Notes under the pieces: model-generated
Seen by the model: only the letters and a program-made list of their open reading frames with translations
What the model was told of the DNA's origin: nothing
Database searches by the model: none
Source of the DNA: JBMDXB01 sp048594885
GTDB lineage: Bacteria > Acidobacteriota > Vicinamibacteria > Vicinamibacterales > 2-12-FULL-66-21
Assembly: GCA_048594885.1 (NCBI GenBank)
Contig: JBMDXB010000141.1
Location: 1 to 64,000 of the forward strand
Direction of reading: 5' to 3'
Length of the DNA: 64,000 bases
Shown here: piece by piece, positions 9,160 through 21,936 of the stretch
How the letters are laid out: each line of letters starts with the position of its first letter
Numbering within the stretch: position 1 is the stretch's first letter
Translations under genes and position numbers: made by a program

Positions 9160-9837
9160 TCATCCATCGAACCGGTAGCCGATACCGCGCACGCTGCGCA
9201 CGAACTGCGGCATGGCCGGCGTCGGCTCGATCTTCTTGCGCAGGTTCAGGATGTGCGTGTCGACGACGCGATCGCCGATGTAGGTGTTGTCGCCCCAGGC
9301 CTGCTGGATCATCTGCTCGCGCGTGAGGACGCGGCCGCGGGCGCGAATGAGCGCGCACAGCAGCCTGAACTCGAGTGCCGTCACGTCGACCGGCCGGCCG
9401 CCGCGCCGGATCTCCGCGCGATCGAAATCCACCTCGCAGTCGCCGAAGCGATAGATGCCCGTCCCTTCGCCCCGCTCGTAGCGCCGCAGGACCGCCTTGA
9501 TTCGGGCTCGCAGCTCCGGCGGGCTGAACGGCTTCGTCACGTAGTCGTCCGCGCCGAACTCGAAGCCCAGGATCTTCTCCGCTTCCTGCGTCCGCGCCGT
9601 CAGCATGATGATCGGCGTGTTGACGCGCGAGGCGCGCAGCTCGCGCGAGACGTCGTATCCGTCCCGATACGGCAGCATGACATCGAGGAGGATCAGATCC
9701 CACGATTCGTCCCGGCCACGCCGCAGCGCCTCGTCGCCGTCGCGCGCGATCTCCACGTGATAGCCGTGCCGCGTGAGATCCTCCTCGAGCCCCATCGCGA
9801 TGTCCGGTTCGTCTTCGACGATGAGAATGCGAACCAT
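9160..9837 (-). CDS. OmpR/PhoB-family response regulator
   Basis: 225-residue two-component response regulator. The receiver domain (about 1-118) has the acidic pair in ILIVEDEPD, the phosphoacceptor Asp in LILLDVMLP at about residue 52, the conserved Thr/Ser in IIMLTAR and the Lys in YVTKPFSP. The C-terminal winged-helix domain (about 130-225) shows LEFRLLCALIRARGRVLTRE and the DTHILNLRKKI recognition region, ending in GIGYRF. It follows the sensor kinase gene in the same direction, 3 bases after the kinase stop codon, so the two are surely cotranscribed. The regulon is unknown. Confidence 0.95.
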   Translation of the reverse strand: MVRILIVEDEPDIAMGLEEDLTRHGYHVEIARDGDEALRRGRDESWDLILLDVMLPYRDGYDVSRELRASRVNTPIIMLTARTQEAEKILGFEFGADDYVTKPFSPPELRARIKAVLRRYERGEGTGIYRFGDCEVDFDRAEIRRGGRPVDVTALEFRLLCALIRARGRVLTREQMIQQAWGDNTYIGDRVVDTHILNLRKKIEPTPAMPQFVRSVRGIGYRFDG

Positions 9838-9840
9838 GGA

Positions 9841-11781
9841 TTACCTACTCCTCGCCGGAAGCACAATCGTGAAGGTGCTGCCCTCACCCGGCGCGCTCTC
9901 GACGTCAACGTGCCCGCCATGGGCGTCCACGATGTGGCGGACCATGGCGAGGCCGATGCCGGTTCCCTTGATGCCGTGGGCGCGGCTCGCCTCGCCGCGC
10001 ACGAATTTCTCGAAGATCTCCCGCTGCTCGTGGCCGGGAATGCCGAAGCCGCGATCGCGGACGGCGATCGCGACGGCCCCGTCGCGGTTCGCTGCCTGCA
10101 CGTCGACCCGGCGGCTCGGCCCCGAATATTTGACGGCGTTGTCGAGCAGGTTCCAGAGCGCGCGCGTGAGCGCATCGGCGTCCGCCTCGGCGACCACAGC
10201 GTCGGGCGATATCGAGCAGGTGATGGTGAATCCCTGTCCCTCGACTTCCTTCTGGAAATCGGTCGCGACGCCGCGCACGAGCGCGCCAGCGTCAATCCGC
10301 TCGAGCCGATAGGGACGCGCGCCCGCCTCCATGCGTCCAAAATCCAGCAGCGACTCGACGAGACGGCGCAGCCGTTCGGCCGCGCGCGCTTGCGCGCGAT
10401 AGAACAGCCGCCGCTTCTCGGGCGGCGGCTCGACGTCGTCGTTGAGGAGCGCCGTGAACTGGTGCAGCGACGTGAGCGGCGTTCGAAACTCGTGCGATAC
10501 CGCGGCGACGAAGTCCGTCTGCAGCCGGGCCACCGCGAACTCGCGCGACACCGCGCGTGCGACCGCGTAGCCGCCGGCCAGGACGAGGATGAGGACGAAC
10601 GAGAGTCCCGCCAGCAGCGTGCGCCGCCTGCGCGCGAACGCGTCGGCCGCCGCATCGGAGCTGGTGTCCGCGACCGCCAGCGCCCATGGGAGGCCCGTCT
10701 CCGGCGGCCGTCTCTTGACGACGGCGCCGGCATCTGCGGGCGGCGCCCCGAACACGATTCGCCCTTCGTCATCGGCCAGCGTGGGCGCGAACCCGCGGAC
10801 GGTCCCCGCGAACGCGCCGAACCACGCGCGTTGCTGGAACCGCGGACCCGCGATCAGCGCGACCAGAGCCGTGTCCGGCGATTGCCACACGAGCGTGACG
10901 GGAGTGCCCTCGACGTGCAAGGCACGGCGACCCGCTGCGGGCAGGACGCCGCGCCCGTGCTCGTCCCGGAGCCACGCTGCGGCGGCCGAGAGCGCCAGCC
11001 GGTCGCCAGCGATCCCGGCGGTCCGTCCCAGCCAGCGTTCCAGTTGCGCGACGTAGGCATCGAACGTACCGCGATCGACCGTCCACTTGGGGACGAGCAG
11101 ATCCTGCAGGAGGGCCTCGGCCTCGGCGCGGAGCTCGGCGTCACGTCCGGCCTCGTCCAGCAGCGCGCATCGCGCGCGCCGCGCGACGAGATCCGCGGGA
11201 AGGCCGAGGAGGATCGCCCGATCCAGCGACGCGAGATCGCCGTAGGTCCGCAACGCTTCGTCGACCTGTCCGACGCGGCGCAGGTTGCGCGCGAGCCGCA
11301 GCAGCGCGCCGGCACGAATGTTCGCATCTCCCGATGCCGCGAGCCGCCGGAATGCGGCGGCCGCGGCGGCCGGCGCTCGCAGCCGGTACTCGAGCGTTTC
11401 ACCGCCATCGAAGACGTCGAACGCCGGGGGCGGGACGGCAGACGGCGTGGGCTGATAGAGCAGGCCGCGCCTGGGCCACGCGTCCATCATGGTGCCGCGA
11501 ATGGTCAGCACCATCGCGTCGTCGTCCGGCTGAACCACCCGCGCGGCCGGCGTGCTTCGCAAATTGCGCTCGGTCGAGGAGAGGAGCTGATCGAGCATCG
11601 CAACGAAGCGATCGGCGGCAAGCTCCCGGCGTTCCTGGCGCTGCCGAATCTCGAGGTCGCGGTCCTGCCGGAGAAGCTGGACGCCGAGCCACACCACGGC
11701 CCCGGCCGGCAGGATCAGCAGCAGGATGAACGAGAGCATCAGGCGCCGGGGGGCGCCGAACCGCGCTCGCATGGGGGCCAT
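9841..11781 (-). CDS. Membrane sensor histidine kinase, partner of the adjacent regulator
   Basis: 646-residue sensor kinase. One transmembrane helix lies near residues 13-35 and a second near residues 385-405, enclosing a large periplasmic sensor region of unrecognised fold with Ala-rich helical repeats. The cytoplasmic part has the HisKA box with phosphoacceptor His in AVSHEFRTPLTSLHQF, then the HATPase N box (LLDNAVKYS), the G1 box (DRGFGIPG) and the G2 box (GTGIGLAMVRHIVDAHGG). ATG at 11781 was chosen; ATG at 11772 is also possible, while a TTG at 11859 would add a hydrophilic leader without support. The response-regulator gene follows 3 bases later. Confidence 0.9.
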   Translation of the reverse strand: MAPMRARFGAPRRLMLSFILLLILPAGAVVWLGVQLLRQDRDLEIRQRQERRELAADRFVAMLDQLLSSTERNLRSTPAARVVQPDDDAMVLTIRGTMMDAWPRRGLLYQPTPSAVPPPAFDVFDGGETLEYRLRAPAAAAAAFRRLAASGDANIRAGALLRLARNLRRVGQVDEALRTYGDLASLDRAILLGLPADLVARRARCALLDEAGRDAELRAEAEALLQDLLVPKWTVDRGTFDAYVAQLERWLGRTAGIAGDRLALSAAAAWLRDEHGRGVLPAAGRRALHVEGTPVTLVWQSPDTALVALIAGPRFQQRAWFGAFAGTVRGFAPTLADDEGRIVFGAPPADAGAVVKRRPPETGLPWALAVADTSSDAAADAFARRRRTLLAGLSFVLILVLAGGYAVARAVSREFAVARLQTDFVAAVSHEFRTPLTSLHQFTALLNDDVEPPPEKRRLFYRAQARAAERLRRLVESLLDFGRMEAGARPYRLERIDAGALVRGVATDFQKEVEGQGFTITCSISPDAVVAEADADALTRALWNLLDNAVKYSGPSRRVDVQAANRDGAVAIAVRDRGFGIPGHEQREIFEKFVRGEASRAHGIKGTGIGLAMVRHIVDAHGGHVDVESAPGEGSTFTIVLPARSR

Positions 11782-11895
11782 GGGTGTGCGCCTAGCTTGC
11801 CCGATCGCGGCGCTCCTGTCACGGGTGCTGAGGTCGGAATCGAATGGAGACTCGGTCAAGCTCGCGTCAAGGAGACAACGTCTGCGGACCCGCGG

Positions 11896-11901
11896 TATTC
11901 T
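11896..11901 (+). promoter_or_regulatory. -10-like hexamer TATTCT ahead of ttcA
   Basis: TATTCT ends 9 bases before the ATG at 11911. The spacing matches other TANNNT hexamers seen directly upstream of start codons in this window and suggests a transcript with almost no leader. No clear -35 element is visible. Confidence 0.4.
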
Positions 11902-11910
11902 GTCGGTGGG

Positions 11911-12732
11911 ATGCCTTACGCTTCACCGCTCGAGTCCCGCCTCGCCAAGAAAGTCACGAAGGCGATCACCGAATACGGCCTCGTCGAGGACGGCGACCGC
12001 CTCATGGTCGGCCTGTCGGGCGGCAAGGACAGTTGGGCGCTGCTCCAGATTCTCGACGTGCTGCGCCAGCGGGCGCCGATCTCGTTCTCGCTGGTTGCCG
12101 TGACGGTCGACTCCGGCTACGACGGCTACCGCCACGATCTCATTGCCCGGACCTGCGACGAGCGGGGCTGGGAGTACCGCATCGAGCACACCGACATCGG
12201 CGACGTCATGGAGGATCTGCTCGAGCCGTCGGCGACGCCCTGCTCGCTGTGCGCGCGGATGCGCCGCGGCGTGCTCTACCGCCTGGCGAAGGAAGTCGGC
12301 GCGACGAAGATCGCGCTCGGCCACCATCTCGACGACTTCATCGAAACGCTGCTCCTCAATCTGTTTTTCGCGGGTGCGCTGAAGGCCATGCCTGCGCGGC
12401 TGGTGTCGGACAACGGCGAACACGTGGTCGTACGGCCGCTCGTTTACGTCACGGAATCCGAGGCGCGGCTCTACGCCAAGGAGCAGTCCTTGCCGATCAT
12501 CAGCTGCTGCTGTGCAGCGTGCGGCGATCTGAGCCTGCAGCGTCAGCGCGTCAAGCGGCTGATCGCCGGGCTCGAAGTCGAGCATCCCGACGTCAAGAGC
12601 TCGATGATCCGCGCGCTCGGCAACGTCGCGCCGAGGCACCTGCTCGATCGCCGCCTCAATCCGCTGCCCGAGCTGCGTGAGGCCGCCCTCCGCGACGATG
12701 CCGTTCCGCTCCGCCTCGTGCGCCGCCGGTAA
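11911..12732 (+). CDS. ttcA: tRNA 2-thiocytidine(32) synthetase TtcA
   Basis: 273-residue PP-loop ATPase that thiolates cytidine 32 of certain tRNAs using an iron-sulfur cluster. The ATP pyrophosphatase loop SGGKDSWALLQ is at about residues 37-47. The cluster ligands are visible as the CSLC pair (about 113-116) and a later CAAC motif (about 204-207), which replaces the usual C-x-x-C-G-S-Q region and is preceded by two extra cysteines. GHHLDDFIETLLLNLFF is also typical of the family. The stop codon overlaps the start of dtd (TAATG), so both tRNA-quality genes are probably cotranslated. Confidence 0.9.
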   Translation: MPYASPLESRLAKKVTKAITEYGLVEDGDRLMVGLSGGKDSWALLQILDVLRQRAPISFSLVAVTVDSGYDGYRHDLIARTCDERGWEYRIEHTDIGDVMEDLLEPSATPCSLCARMRRGVLYRLAKEVGATKIALGHHLDDFIETLLLNLFFAGALKAMPARLVSDNGEHVVVRPLVYVTESEARLYAKEQSLPIISCCCAACGDLSLQRQRVKRLIAGLEVEHPDVKSSMIRALGNVAPRHLLDRRLNPLPELREAALRDDAVPLRLVRRR

Positions 12733-13178
12733 TGCGGGCGGTCATTGAACGCGTCACATCCGCGCGAGTCGTGGTGGACGGCCGCACGACGGGCGAGATC
12801 GGCCACGGCATCCTCGCGCTGATCGGCGTCGCCAACGACGATGGTCCCGCCGACGTCCAATACATCGCAGACAAGATCCGCGAGTTGCGCATCTTCGCCG
12901 ACGATGCCGGCCGGATGAATCGGTCGGTCGTCGAAAGCGGTGGATCGCTGCTCGTCGTCTCGCAATTCACGCTCGTCGCCGACTGCCGCAAGGGGAGGCG
13001 GCCGTCGTTCGACAAGGCGGCGCCGCCGGGAGTCGCGCAGGCGCTCTACGAAGACGTCGTGCGCCGGTTGCGCGATGCGGGACTGACGGTCGCGACCGGC
13101 GTCTTTCAGGCGCACATGCTGGTCGAGCTGGTGAACGACGGGCCCGTGACGTTCGTGATCGATTCACGAGTAGGGTAG
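12732..13178 (+). CDS. dtd: D-aminoacyl-tRNA deacylase
   Basis: 148-residue Dtd enzyme, which hydrolyses D-aminoacyl-tRNA (and mischarged glycyl-tRNA) in the cytoplasm. Family length is normal. The two hallmark motifs are present: VVSQFTLVAD (S-Q-x-x-L type, about residues 76-85) and LVNDGPVTFVID (the N-x-GP-V-T motif with the Gly-cisPro pair, about 133-144). The ATG overlaps the ttcA stop codon by one base. Confidence 0.96.
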   Translation: MRAVIERVTSARVVVDGRTTGEIGHGILALIGVANDDGPADVQYIADKIRELRIFADDAGRMNRSVVESGGSLLVVSQFTLVADCRKGRRPSFDKAAPPGVAQALYEDVVRRLRDAGLTVATGVFQAHMLVELVNDGPVTFVIDSRVG

Positions 13179-13219
13179 GGGAGCCGGGCAGCCTCGGGAC
13201 CCGGAGAGTCGGAGTTGTC

Positions 13220-14062
13220 ATGCGTAAGGCAATCGTGGCGTGTGCGATCTGGGCGATGGCCGTGGGGACCGCGGCGGCGCAGCAGCGTCCGCTCGTGACG
13301 GAGGACCCGGAGACGATCGGCGCCGGCAACGTGCTGCTCGAGGGCGGGATCGACATCCAGCGCGACGTCTTCTATCCAGTCTCAGGGCTCGAAGGGAACC
13401 TGCTGCGGCTGCCCACCCTCGGTGTCAGCATCGGCCTCAGCTCGATTGCCGAAATCCAGATCGACGGCGGTCTGTACAACCGCCTCGAGGTCAAGAAGCG
13501 CCACAGCGCGCCGTTCGCCAACGTGCTGAACTTCACGGGCAACCGGACGAGCGACGTGGAGGATCTGGTCGTCGGAACGAAGATTCGCGTGCTCTCCGAA
13601 GGGCAGCAGCGGCCTGCCATCGGCTTCCGGTTCGCGACCAAGTTGCCGAACGCGAGCAACGAAAGCGGGCTGGGAACCGACACGACCGACTTCTTCTTCT
13701 CGCTTCTTCTTGCCAAGACGGTGCAGTCGATTCGGTTCGTGGGGAACGCCGGTGTAGGGATTCTGGCGGATCCGCTGCGGGGCGATCGCCAGAACGATGT
13801 GCTCACCTACGGTTTCTCGATCGCGCGCGCCGTCCGCGAAGGCGTCGAGCTCGTCGGCGAAGTCAACGGACGCGCTCACACGCGCGAAGACGAGCCCACG
13901 CCGGGAACCGAGAGCCGCGCCGCGATGCGTTTCGGCGGCCGGATCACTCGCGGTACCGTGCGCGTGGACGCCGGTCTCGTGCTCGGGATGACATCCTACG
14001 ATCCCAGCGTCGGCTTTACCGCCGGGGTGACGTGGGTGTTCCGCGGGTTCGATATCCAGTAG
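13220..14062 (+). CDS. Predicted outer-membrane beta-barrel protein
   Basis: 280-residue protein with a clear signal peptide (about residues 1-20, ending GTAAAQQ). The mature part is a run of alternating amphipathic strands (for example VLLEGGIDIQRDVF, LTYGFSIARAVREGVELVGE, RGTVRVDAGLVLGM) ending in an aromatic-containing strand (TAGVTWVFRGFDIQ), as in small outer-membrane channels of the phenol-degradation MetA-like type. A GGAG element precedes the ATG. It lies alone between dtd and the TonB receptor. Substrate unknown. Confidence 0.65.
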   Translation: MRKAIVACAIWAMAVGTAAAQQRPLVTEDPETIGAGNVLLEGGIDIQRDVFYPVSGLEGNLLRLPTLGVSIGLSSIAEIQIDGGLYNRLEVKKRHSAPFANVLNFTGNRTSDVEDLVVGTKIRVLSEGQQRPAIGFRFATKLPNASNESGLGTDTTDFFFSLLLAKTVQSIRFVGNAGVGILADPLRGDRQNDVLTYGFSIARAVREGVELVGEVNGRAHTREDEPTPGTESRAAMRFGGRITRGTVRVDAGLVLGMTSYDPSVGFTAGVTWVFRGFDIQ

Positions 14063-14339
14063 CGTTCACGGAAAATCGGCAGCTTCGATCGGTTCGCGAA
14101 AATAATCCGCGCACGGCCCTTGCGGGGCGACGCGGCGTGCAGTATGCATTAGGACTGCGACACGAATCGATCGAGCCACGGGTCCACGGTAGATCCACTT
14201 CCGCGCGGCTGAGCTGAATTCCGCAACGGCCGCATCCCCGGGTCAACACTCCGATCGAAACCGTACATCTTCGACACTGCACGCCTGGTACGGGTGTGTC
14301 GGCAGGCGTGTCTTCGGGTAGGCACATGGAGGACGGGGA

Positions 14340-18136
<3,797 letters not shown>

Positions 18137-18140
18137 CCGC

Positions 18141-18146
18141 TATAGT
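18141..18146 (+). promoter_or_regulatory. -10-like hexamer TATAGT ahead of the dapF-like gene
   Basis: TATAGT ends 9 bases before the ATG at 18156, just after the terminator and repeat arm, so a new transcript probably begins here with little or no leader. Confidence 0.5.
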
Positions 18147-18155
18147 AGAAGCGAC

Positions 18156-18986
18156 ATGCCACCCAAATTGCCGGCGCTCGTGAAAGCGCATGCCTTCGGC
18201 AACGACTTTCTCCTCATCGAAGACACCGGACTGCACGGCGTCGATCGCCCGGCGTTCACGCGCGACGTCTGCGACCGGCATCGCGGCATCGGCGCCGACG
18301 GCCTCATCACCTACAGCGGACACGAATCGGTCTCGATGGAACTGCTCAACGCCGATGGCAGCCATTCGGAGATCTCGGGCAACGGCGTGCGCTGTCTGGC
18401 TGCCTGGCTGGCGAGCCGCAACGCGCTGTCCGAAGGGTCGCGGCTCGACATCTCGACGGAAGCGGGGATCAAACGGCTCGACCTGTTGTCGATCGTCGGC
18501 GGCCAACACACGTTTCGGGCCGCGATGGGCCACCCCGAACAGGTCGCGCGCCGCACGATCGACGTCGGCGGGCAGGCGATCGATGTCGTGACGCTCCGCG
18601 TCGGCAATCCGCAGTGTGTCGTGCTCGGCGACGTGACCGAGGAGCGGCTGCACGCGATTGCGTCGAAGCTCGCGGTGCATCCCGCGTTTCCGGAGGGCAC
18701 CAATGTGGAGTTGGCCACGGTGGAAGACCCCGACCGCGTGCGCATCCTCATCTGGGAGCGCGGCGTGGGTCCGACCCAGGCGTCGGGCACCGGCGCCTGC
18801 GCGGCTGCCGTCGCCGCGATGGAGTTCGGCGGCGCCGCGCGCGACGTGCAGGTGACGTCGCCGGGCGGCACGCAGCGCGTGGAATGGCTGGACGACGGGC
18901 TGTACCTGACCGGCTGGGCGGAAATCATCGGCGAGATCCGCTGGACGAAGCCGGTGCCACGCCTCGCGGTCTCGATCATCCGCTGA
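18156..18986 (+). CDS. dapF: Diaminopimelate epimerase homologue with Ser at both catalytic Cys positions
   Basis: 276-residue DapF-family protein. The family interconverts LL- and meso-diaminopimelate for lysine and peptidoglycan synthesis with two cysteines as acid and base. The fold signatures are intact: HAFGNDFLLIED near the N-terminus, NADGSHSEISGNGVRC at residues 65-80, and ERGVGPTQASGTGACAAAVA around residue 210. The first catalytic Cys (in the usual C-G-N-G-x-R) is Ser74 here, and the second (in the usual A-C-G-T-G-A-C) is Ser210; both codons are TCG. The neighbouring Cys80 and the Cys of GTGAC remain. It may be an epimerase using serines, or a related enzyme with another substrate. 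The SLC13 transporter gene begins 3 bases after the stop codon. Confidence 0.85.
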   Translation: MPPKLPALVKAHAFGNDFLLIEDTGLHGVDRPAFTRDVCDRHRGIGADGLITYSGHESVSMELLNADGSHSEISGNGVRCLAAWLASRNALSEGSRLDISTEAGIKRLDLLSIVGGQHTFRAAMGHPEQVARRTIDVGGQAIDVVTLRVGNPQCVVLGDVTEERLHAIASKLAVHPAFPEGTNVELATVEDPDRVRILIWERGVGPTQASGTGACAAAVAAMEFGGAARDVQVTSPGGTQRVEWLDDGLYLTGWAEIIGEIRWTKPVPRLAVSIIR

Positions 18987-18989
18987 CGC

Positions 18990-20513
18990 ATGCCTCTCCG
19001 CTATCACGAAGCAGCGAACGCGGTCGAAACCTACTCACCCGCCGAAGAGCTGTTCAATCGGCGCCGCCGCACCTTCGGACTGCTTGCAGCGCCCGTCGTC
19101 CTGCTGGCGCTGATCGTGGCGCCGCTCCCCGTGGCGCCGGCGCCGCATCGTCTGGCCGGTATTCTCGCGATGATGGTGGTCCTCTGGGTCACCGAGGCGC
19201 TGCCGCTCGCGGTCACGGCGATGATCGGACCGGTGCTCGCGATCGTCCTGCACGTCGCGCCGGCGCGGGCGGCCCTCGCGCCGTTTGCCGATCCCATCAT
19301 CTTTCTGTTCATCGGCAGCTTCATGCTCGCCGAGTCGATGTTCGTCCATCGGCTCGATCGCCGGATCGCATTCGGCGCCCTGTCGTTGCGCGTCGTCGGC
19401 GCCAGTCCGACCCGCATCCTCTTCGTCTTCGGCGGCGTGTCCGGCTTCATTTCGATGTGGATCAGCAACACGGCGACCACGGCGATGATGTTTCCGATCG
19501 GCCTGTCGATCGTGTCGCACATGACTGACGGGAAGGCGGGGGAGAAGGGCAGCCGCGAATTCGCGATGGCGATGATGCTGATCGCGGCCTTCGGCGCGTC
19601 GGTCGGCGGCATCGGCACGCCGATCGGTACGCCCCCCAACCTGATCGGGATCGGCATGTTGAGCCGCATCAGCGGCGTCGAGATCTCGTTCTTCCAGTGG
19701 ATGATGATCGGCGTGCCGATCGTCGTCCTCGTCTTCGCGTTTCTGCTCGCGTACTTCTACCTGCGGTCGCTCCGCGGCCTGGCGCTGCATTCGGCGGCGG
19801 CCGATCGCATTCACGAGGAGCTGCGGAAGCTCGGGCCGATATCGACGGGCCAGCGCAACGTGCTGATCGCGTTCGGTGTGACGGTCGTGCTGTGGCTGAC
19901 GCCAGGCGTTCTCGCGGTCACCGGGCTCGGCGCCACGGCTTTTGCGCGCGCCTATGCCGCCGCGGTTCCGGAATCCGTCGCGGCGATGCTCGGCGCAATC
20001 CTGCTGTTCGTGCTGCCGGTGAGCTGGCGCGCGCGGCGATTCACGTTGACGTGGGAGCAGGCCGTGCGGATCGACTGGGGGATCGTCCTGCTCTTCGGCG
20101 GCGGGCTGGCGATGGGGGAGCTGGCGTTCTCGACCGGCCTCGCGGAGGCCATGGGCCGCGGCATCACCTCGTGGCTGCCGGCCACCTCGTCATTCGCGCT
20201 GATCGTGCTCTTTACCGGCGTGGCCGTCGTCATGTCGGAGGCGGCATCGAACACCGCCTCGGCGACCATGGTCGTGCCGGTCGCGATTGCCGTCGCGCAG
20301 GCGGCGGGCGTCAGTCCGGTCGGCCCGGCGCTCGGCGCGACGCTCGGCGCGTCGATGGGCTTCATGATGCCGATTTCGACGCCGCCCAACGCGATCGTCT
20401 ACTCGTCCGGTTACGTCCCCATCACCGCGATGATGAAGCACGGTGTCGCGCTCGACATCGCCGGCTTCGTCATCATCGTCGTCCTCGTCACCCTGATGCA
20501 GGGATTGTTCTGA
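18990..20513 (+). CDS. SLC13/DASS family sodium-coupled anion transporter
   Basis: 507-residue inner-membrane transporter of the divalent anion:sodium symporter family, which imports dicarboxylates, citrate or sulfate. About twelve hydrophobic segments are visible. The two pseudo-symmetric SNT motifs that bind sodium and substrate are present as WISNTATTAMMFPIG (about 158-172) and EAASNTASATMVVPVA (about 416-431), each in the expected half, with GTPIGTPPNLIG and MMPISTPPNAIVY as the paired helix-breaking loops. The gene starts 3 bases after the DapF homologue and is probably cotranscribed. Substrate is not resolvable from sequence alone. Confidence 0.88.
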   Translation: MPLRYHEAANAVETYSPAEELFNRRRRTFGLLAAPVVLLALIVAPLPVAPAPHRLAGILAMMVVLWVTEALPLAVTAMIGPVLAIVLHVAPARAALAPFADPIIFLFIGSFMLAESMFVHRLDRRIAFGALSLRVVGASPTRILFVFGGVSGFISMWISNTATTAMMFPIGLSIVSHMTDGKAGEKGSREFAMAMMLIAAFGASVGGIGTPIGTPPNLIGIGMLSRISGVEISFFQWMMIGVPIVVLVFAFLLAYFYLRSLRGLALHSAAADRIHEELRKLGPISTGQRNVLIAFGVTVVLWLTPGVLAVTGLGATAFARAYAAAVPESVAAMLGAILLFVLPVSWRARRFTLTWEQAVRIDWGIVLLFGGGLAMGELAFSTGLAEAMGRGITSWLPATSSFALIVLFTGVAVVMSEAASNTASATMVVPVAIAVAQAAGVSPVGPALGATLGASMGFMMPISTPPNAIVYSSGYVPITAMMKHGVALDIAGFVIIVVLVTLMQGLF

Positions 20514-20636
20514 GACGCTGGGTCGCTGTCCGCTGTCCGCTGAGCGGCGGAAACGCAAGTGAAGCCTTTGGCCCCCAAGTGATCGCGGAAATGTCCATCG
20601 TCGCTGCGCCGGACGGGTGCGAGATCTGCAACGCCG

Positions 20637-21218
20637 TCAGCGGCGGCGCCGTGCGGGCCTGGTCAGGCGCGCGGCGGTGGCGGCATCCAGCGTGCGGATT
20701 TGCTCGGTGATTTCGGTGCGCGTCGAGCCGAGCGGCTTTCCAGCCTCGAGATAGTTCCCCTCGGACATCGCCTCGCGGGCTTTTTGCAGGGTGGCACGTG
20801 CGGCCGTCGCGGTGCGGCGAGCGGCGGTCAGCTCTTTGGCCGGCACGCGCGCCGATTCCGCGGTCTTCAGCTTCTGCTGAAGCTGGTCGATCGCGTCGCG
20901 GAGCGCGGCGATGCCCGCCTCGCTCTCGCTGCGTGCGCGGGATTTGCCGTCGGCGGCGCGCTTGGCGGCCTCGTGCGCCTGCTCGCGGGCTTCGAGCGCG
21001 CGGGAGAGCGCAAGCCGGTAGTCACGCTCCTCGACCGCCGCGTGCGCGTTCTCGAGCGCCTTCGTGGCCGCGGTGAACGGCTCGCTTGCGTACTGCTCGG
21101 CGCCCGCGGCTCTGGCCGCGTCGATGGCGCCCTGCGCCATGTCGAGCTCCTTCTGCGGCGGTTCGGAACACGCCGTGCAGAGCAGGAGCGCGCACAGCAG
21201 CAGGAACGGGCGGCGCAT
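20637..21218 (-). CDS. Helical lipoprotein, DUF4398-like
   Basis: 193-residue predicted lipoprotein. The signal peptide ends in the lipobox LLCTAC, with the modified Cys at residue 17. The remainder is Ala/Glu/Lys-rich and strongly helical, with likely coiled coil between about residues 75 and 150 (RALEAREQAHEAAKRAA, DAIDQLQQKLKTAE). Such proteins are probably tethered to the outer membrane and reach into the periplasm; no enzyme motif is seen. ATG at 21218 was chosen because it gives the signal peptide; the in-frame ATG at 21246 would add a polar leader. The gene is divergent from radC. Confidence 0.72.
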   Translation of the reverse strand: MRRPFLLLCALLLCTACSEPPQKELDMAQGAIDAARAAGAEQYASEPFTAATKALENAHAAVEERDYRLALSRALEAREQAHEAAKRAADGKSRARSESEAGIAALRDAIDQLQQKLKTAESARVPAKELTAARRTATAARATLQKAREAMSEGNYLEAGKPLGSTRTEITEQIRTLDAATAARLTRPARRRR

Positions 21219-21227
21219 CAAACGAAA

Positions 21228-21233
21228 AGTATA
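21228..21233 (-). promoter_or_regulatory. -10-like hexamer TATACT ahead of the lipoprotein gene
   Basis: Read on the minus strand, TATACT ends 9 bases before the ATG at 21218. The same AT-rich patch gives TATAGC on the plus strand, 11 bases before the radC start, so this 28-base gap probably holds back-to-back promoters. Confidence 0.45.
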
Positions 21234-21246
21234 GCAGTTTGCCATT

Positions 21247-21936
21247 ATGATGAAGGTTGCGCTCAACGATCGACCGCGTGAGAAGCTCGCGCGGCTCGGG
21301 CCGGCGGCGCTCGGCGACAACGAGCTCCTCGCCATCGTGCTCGGCCACGGACGCGCGCGGGCCAGCGCGCTCGATCTCGCCAACGCGGTGCTCGGCGAAG
21401 GCGGCGGACTGCACGGGCTGGTGCGCATCCGCTACGAGATGCTGACGCGGTTGCACGGCATCGGCGCTGCGCGCGCGGCGCAGGTCGCCGCCGCCATCGA
21501 GCTCGGCCGCCGGACGCTGACGCGCGCGAGCCACGAGCGCGTGCAGCTCGGTTCGCCGCGCGCCGTCGCGGAGTACCTGCTGCCGCTCTACGGCGCGCAG
21601 CCGGTCGAGCAGTTCGGCGTGCTGCTGCTCGACACCAGGCATCGCGTGCTGCGTACGCGCGTGCTCTCGGTCGGCACGCTCGACGCAAGCGTCGTGCACC
21701 CGCGCGAGGTGTTCCGCGAGGCGACGGCTGCCAACGCCGCCGCCATCGTGCTGTTCCACAACCATCCGTCAGGCGATCCGGAACCCAGCCCGGACGACGA
21801 GCGCCTCACCGAGCGGATGGTCGCGGCCGGCGTGCTGATGGGCATCGAGGTGATCGACCACGTCATCCTCGGCGACGTGCGGTATTGCAGCCTTCGCGAG
21901 CGGGCAGGACGCGTGAGGCAACAGGGGACAGGCTGA
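21247..21936 (+). CDS. radC: RadC family protein (JAB/MPN domain)
   Basis: 229-residue RadC protein. An N-terminal helix-hairpin-helix-like region (LTRLHGIGAARAAQVAAAIEL, about 70-90) precedes the JAB/MPN metal-binding domain, with the metal ligands in LFHNHPSGDPEPSPDD at about residues 171-186. The name reflects an old link with DNA repair; the biochemical role of the family is not settled. ATG at 21247 or 21250 could be used. The stop codon abuts the TTG start of larC. Confidence 0.92.
   Translation: MMKVALNDRPREKLARLGPAALGDNELLAIVLGHGRARASALDLANAVLGEGGGLHGLVRIRYEMLTRLHGIGAARAAQVAAAIELGRRTLTRASHERVQLGSPRAVAEYLLPLYGAQPVEQFGVLLLDTRHRVLRTRVLSVGTLDASVVHPREVFREATAANAAAIVLFHNHPSGDPEPSPDDERLTERMVAAGVLMGIEVIDHVILGDVRYCSLRERAGRVRQQGTG

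Noticed and set aside
9253..11910. A very long open frame on the plus strand across the sensor kinase and regulator genes
   Set aside because: It is antisense to two genes with complete domain signatures, its translation is Arg/Pro-rich without motifs, and only its last part (from 11911) is the real ttcA gene. High GC creates such shadows.
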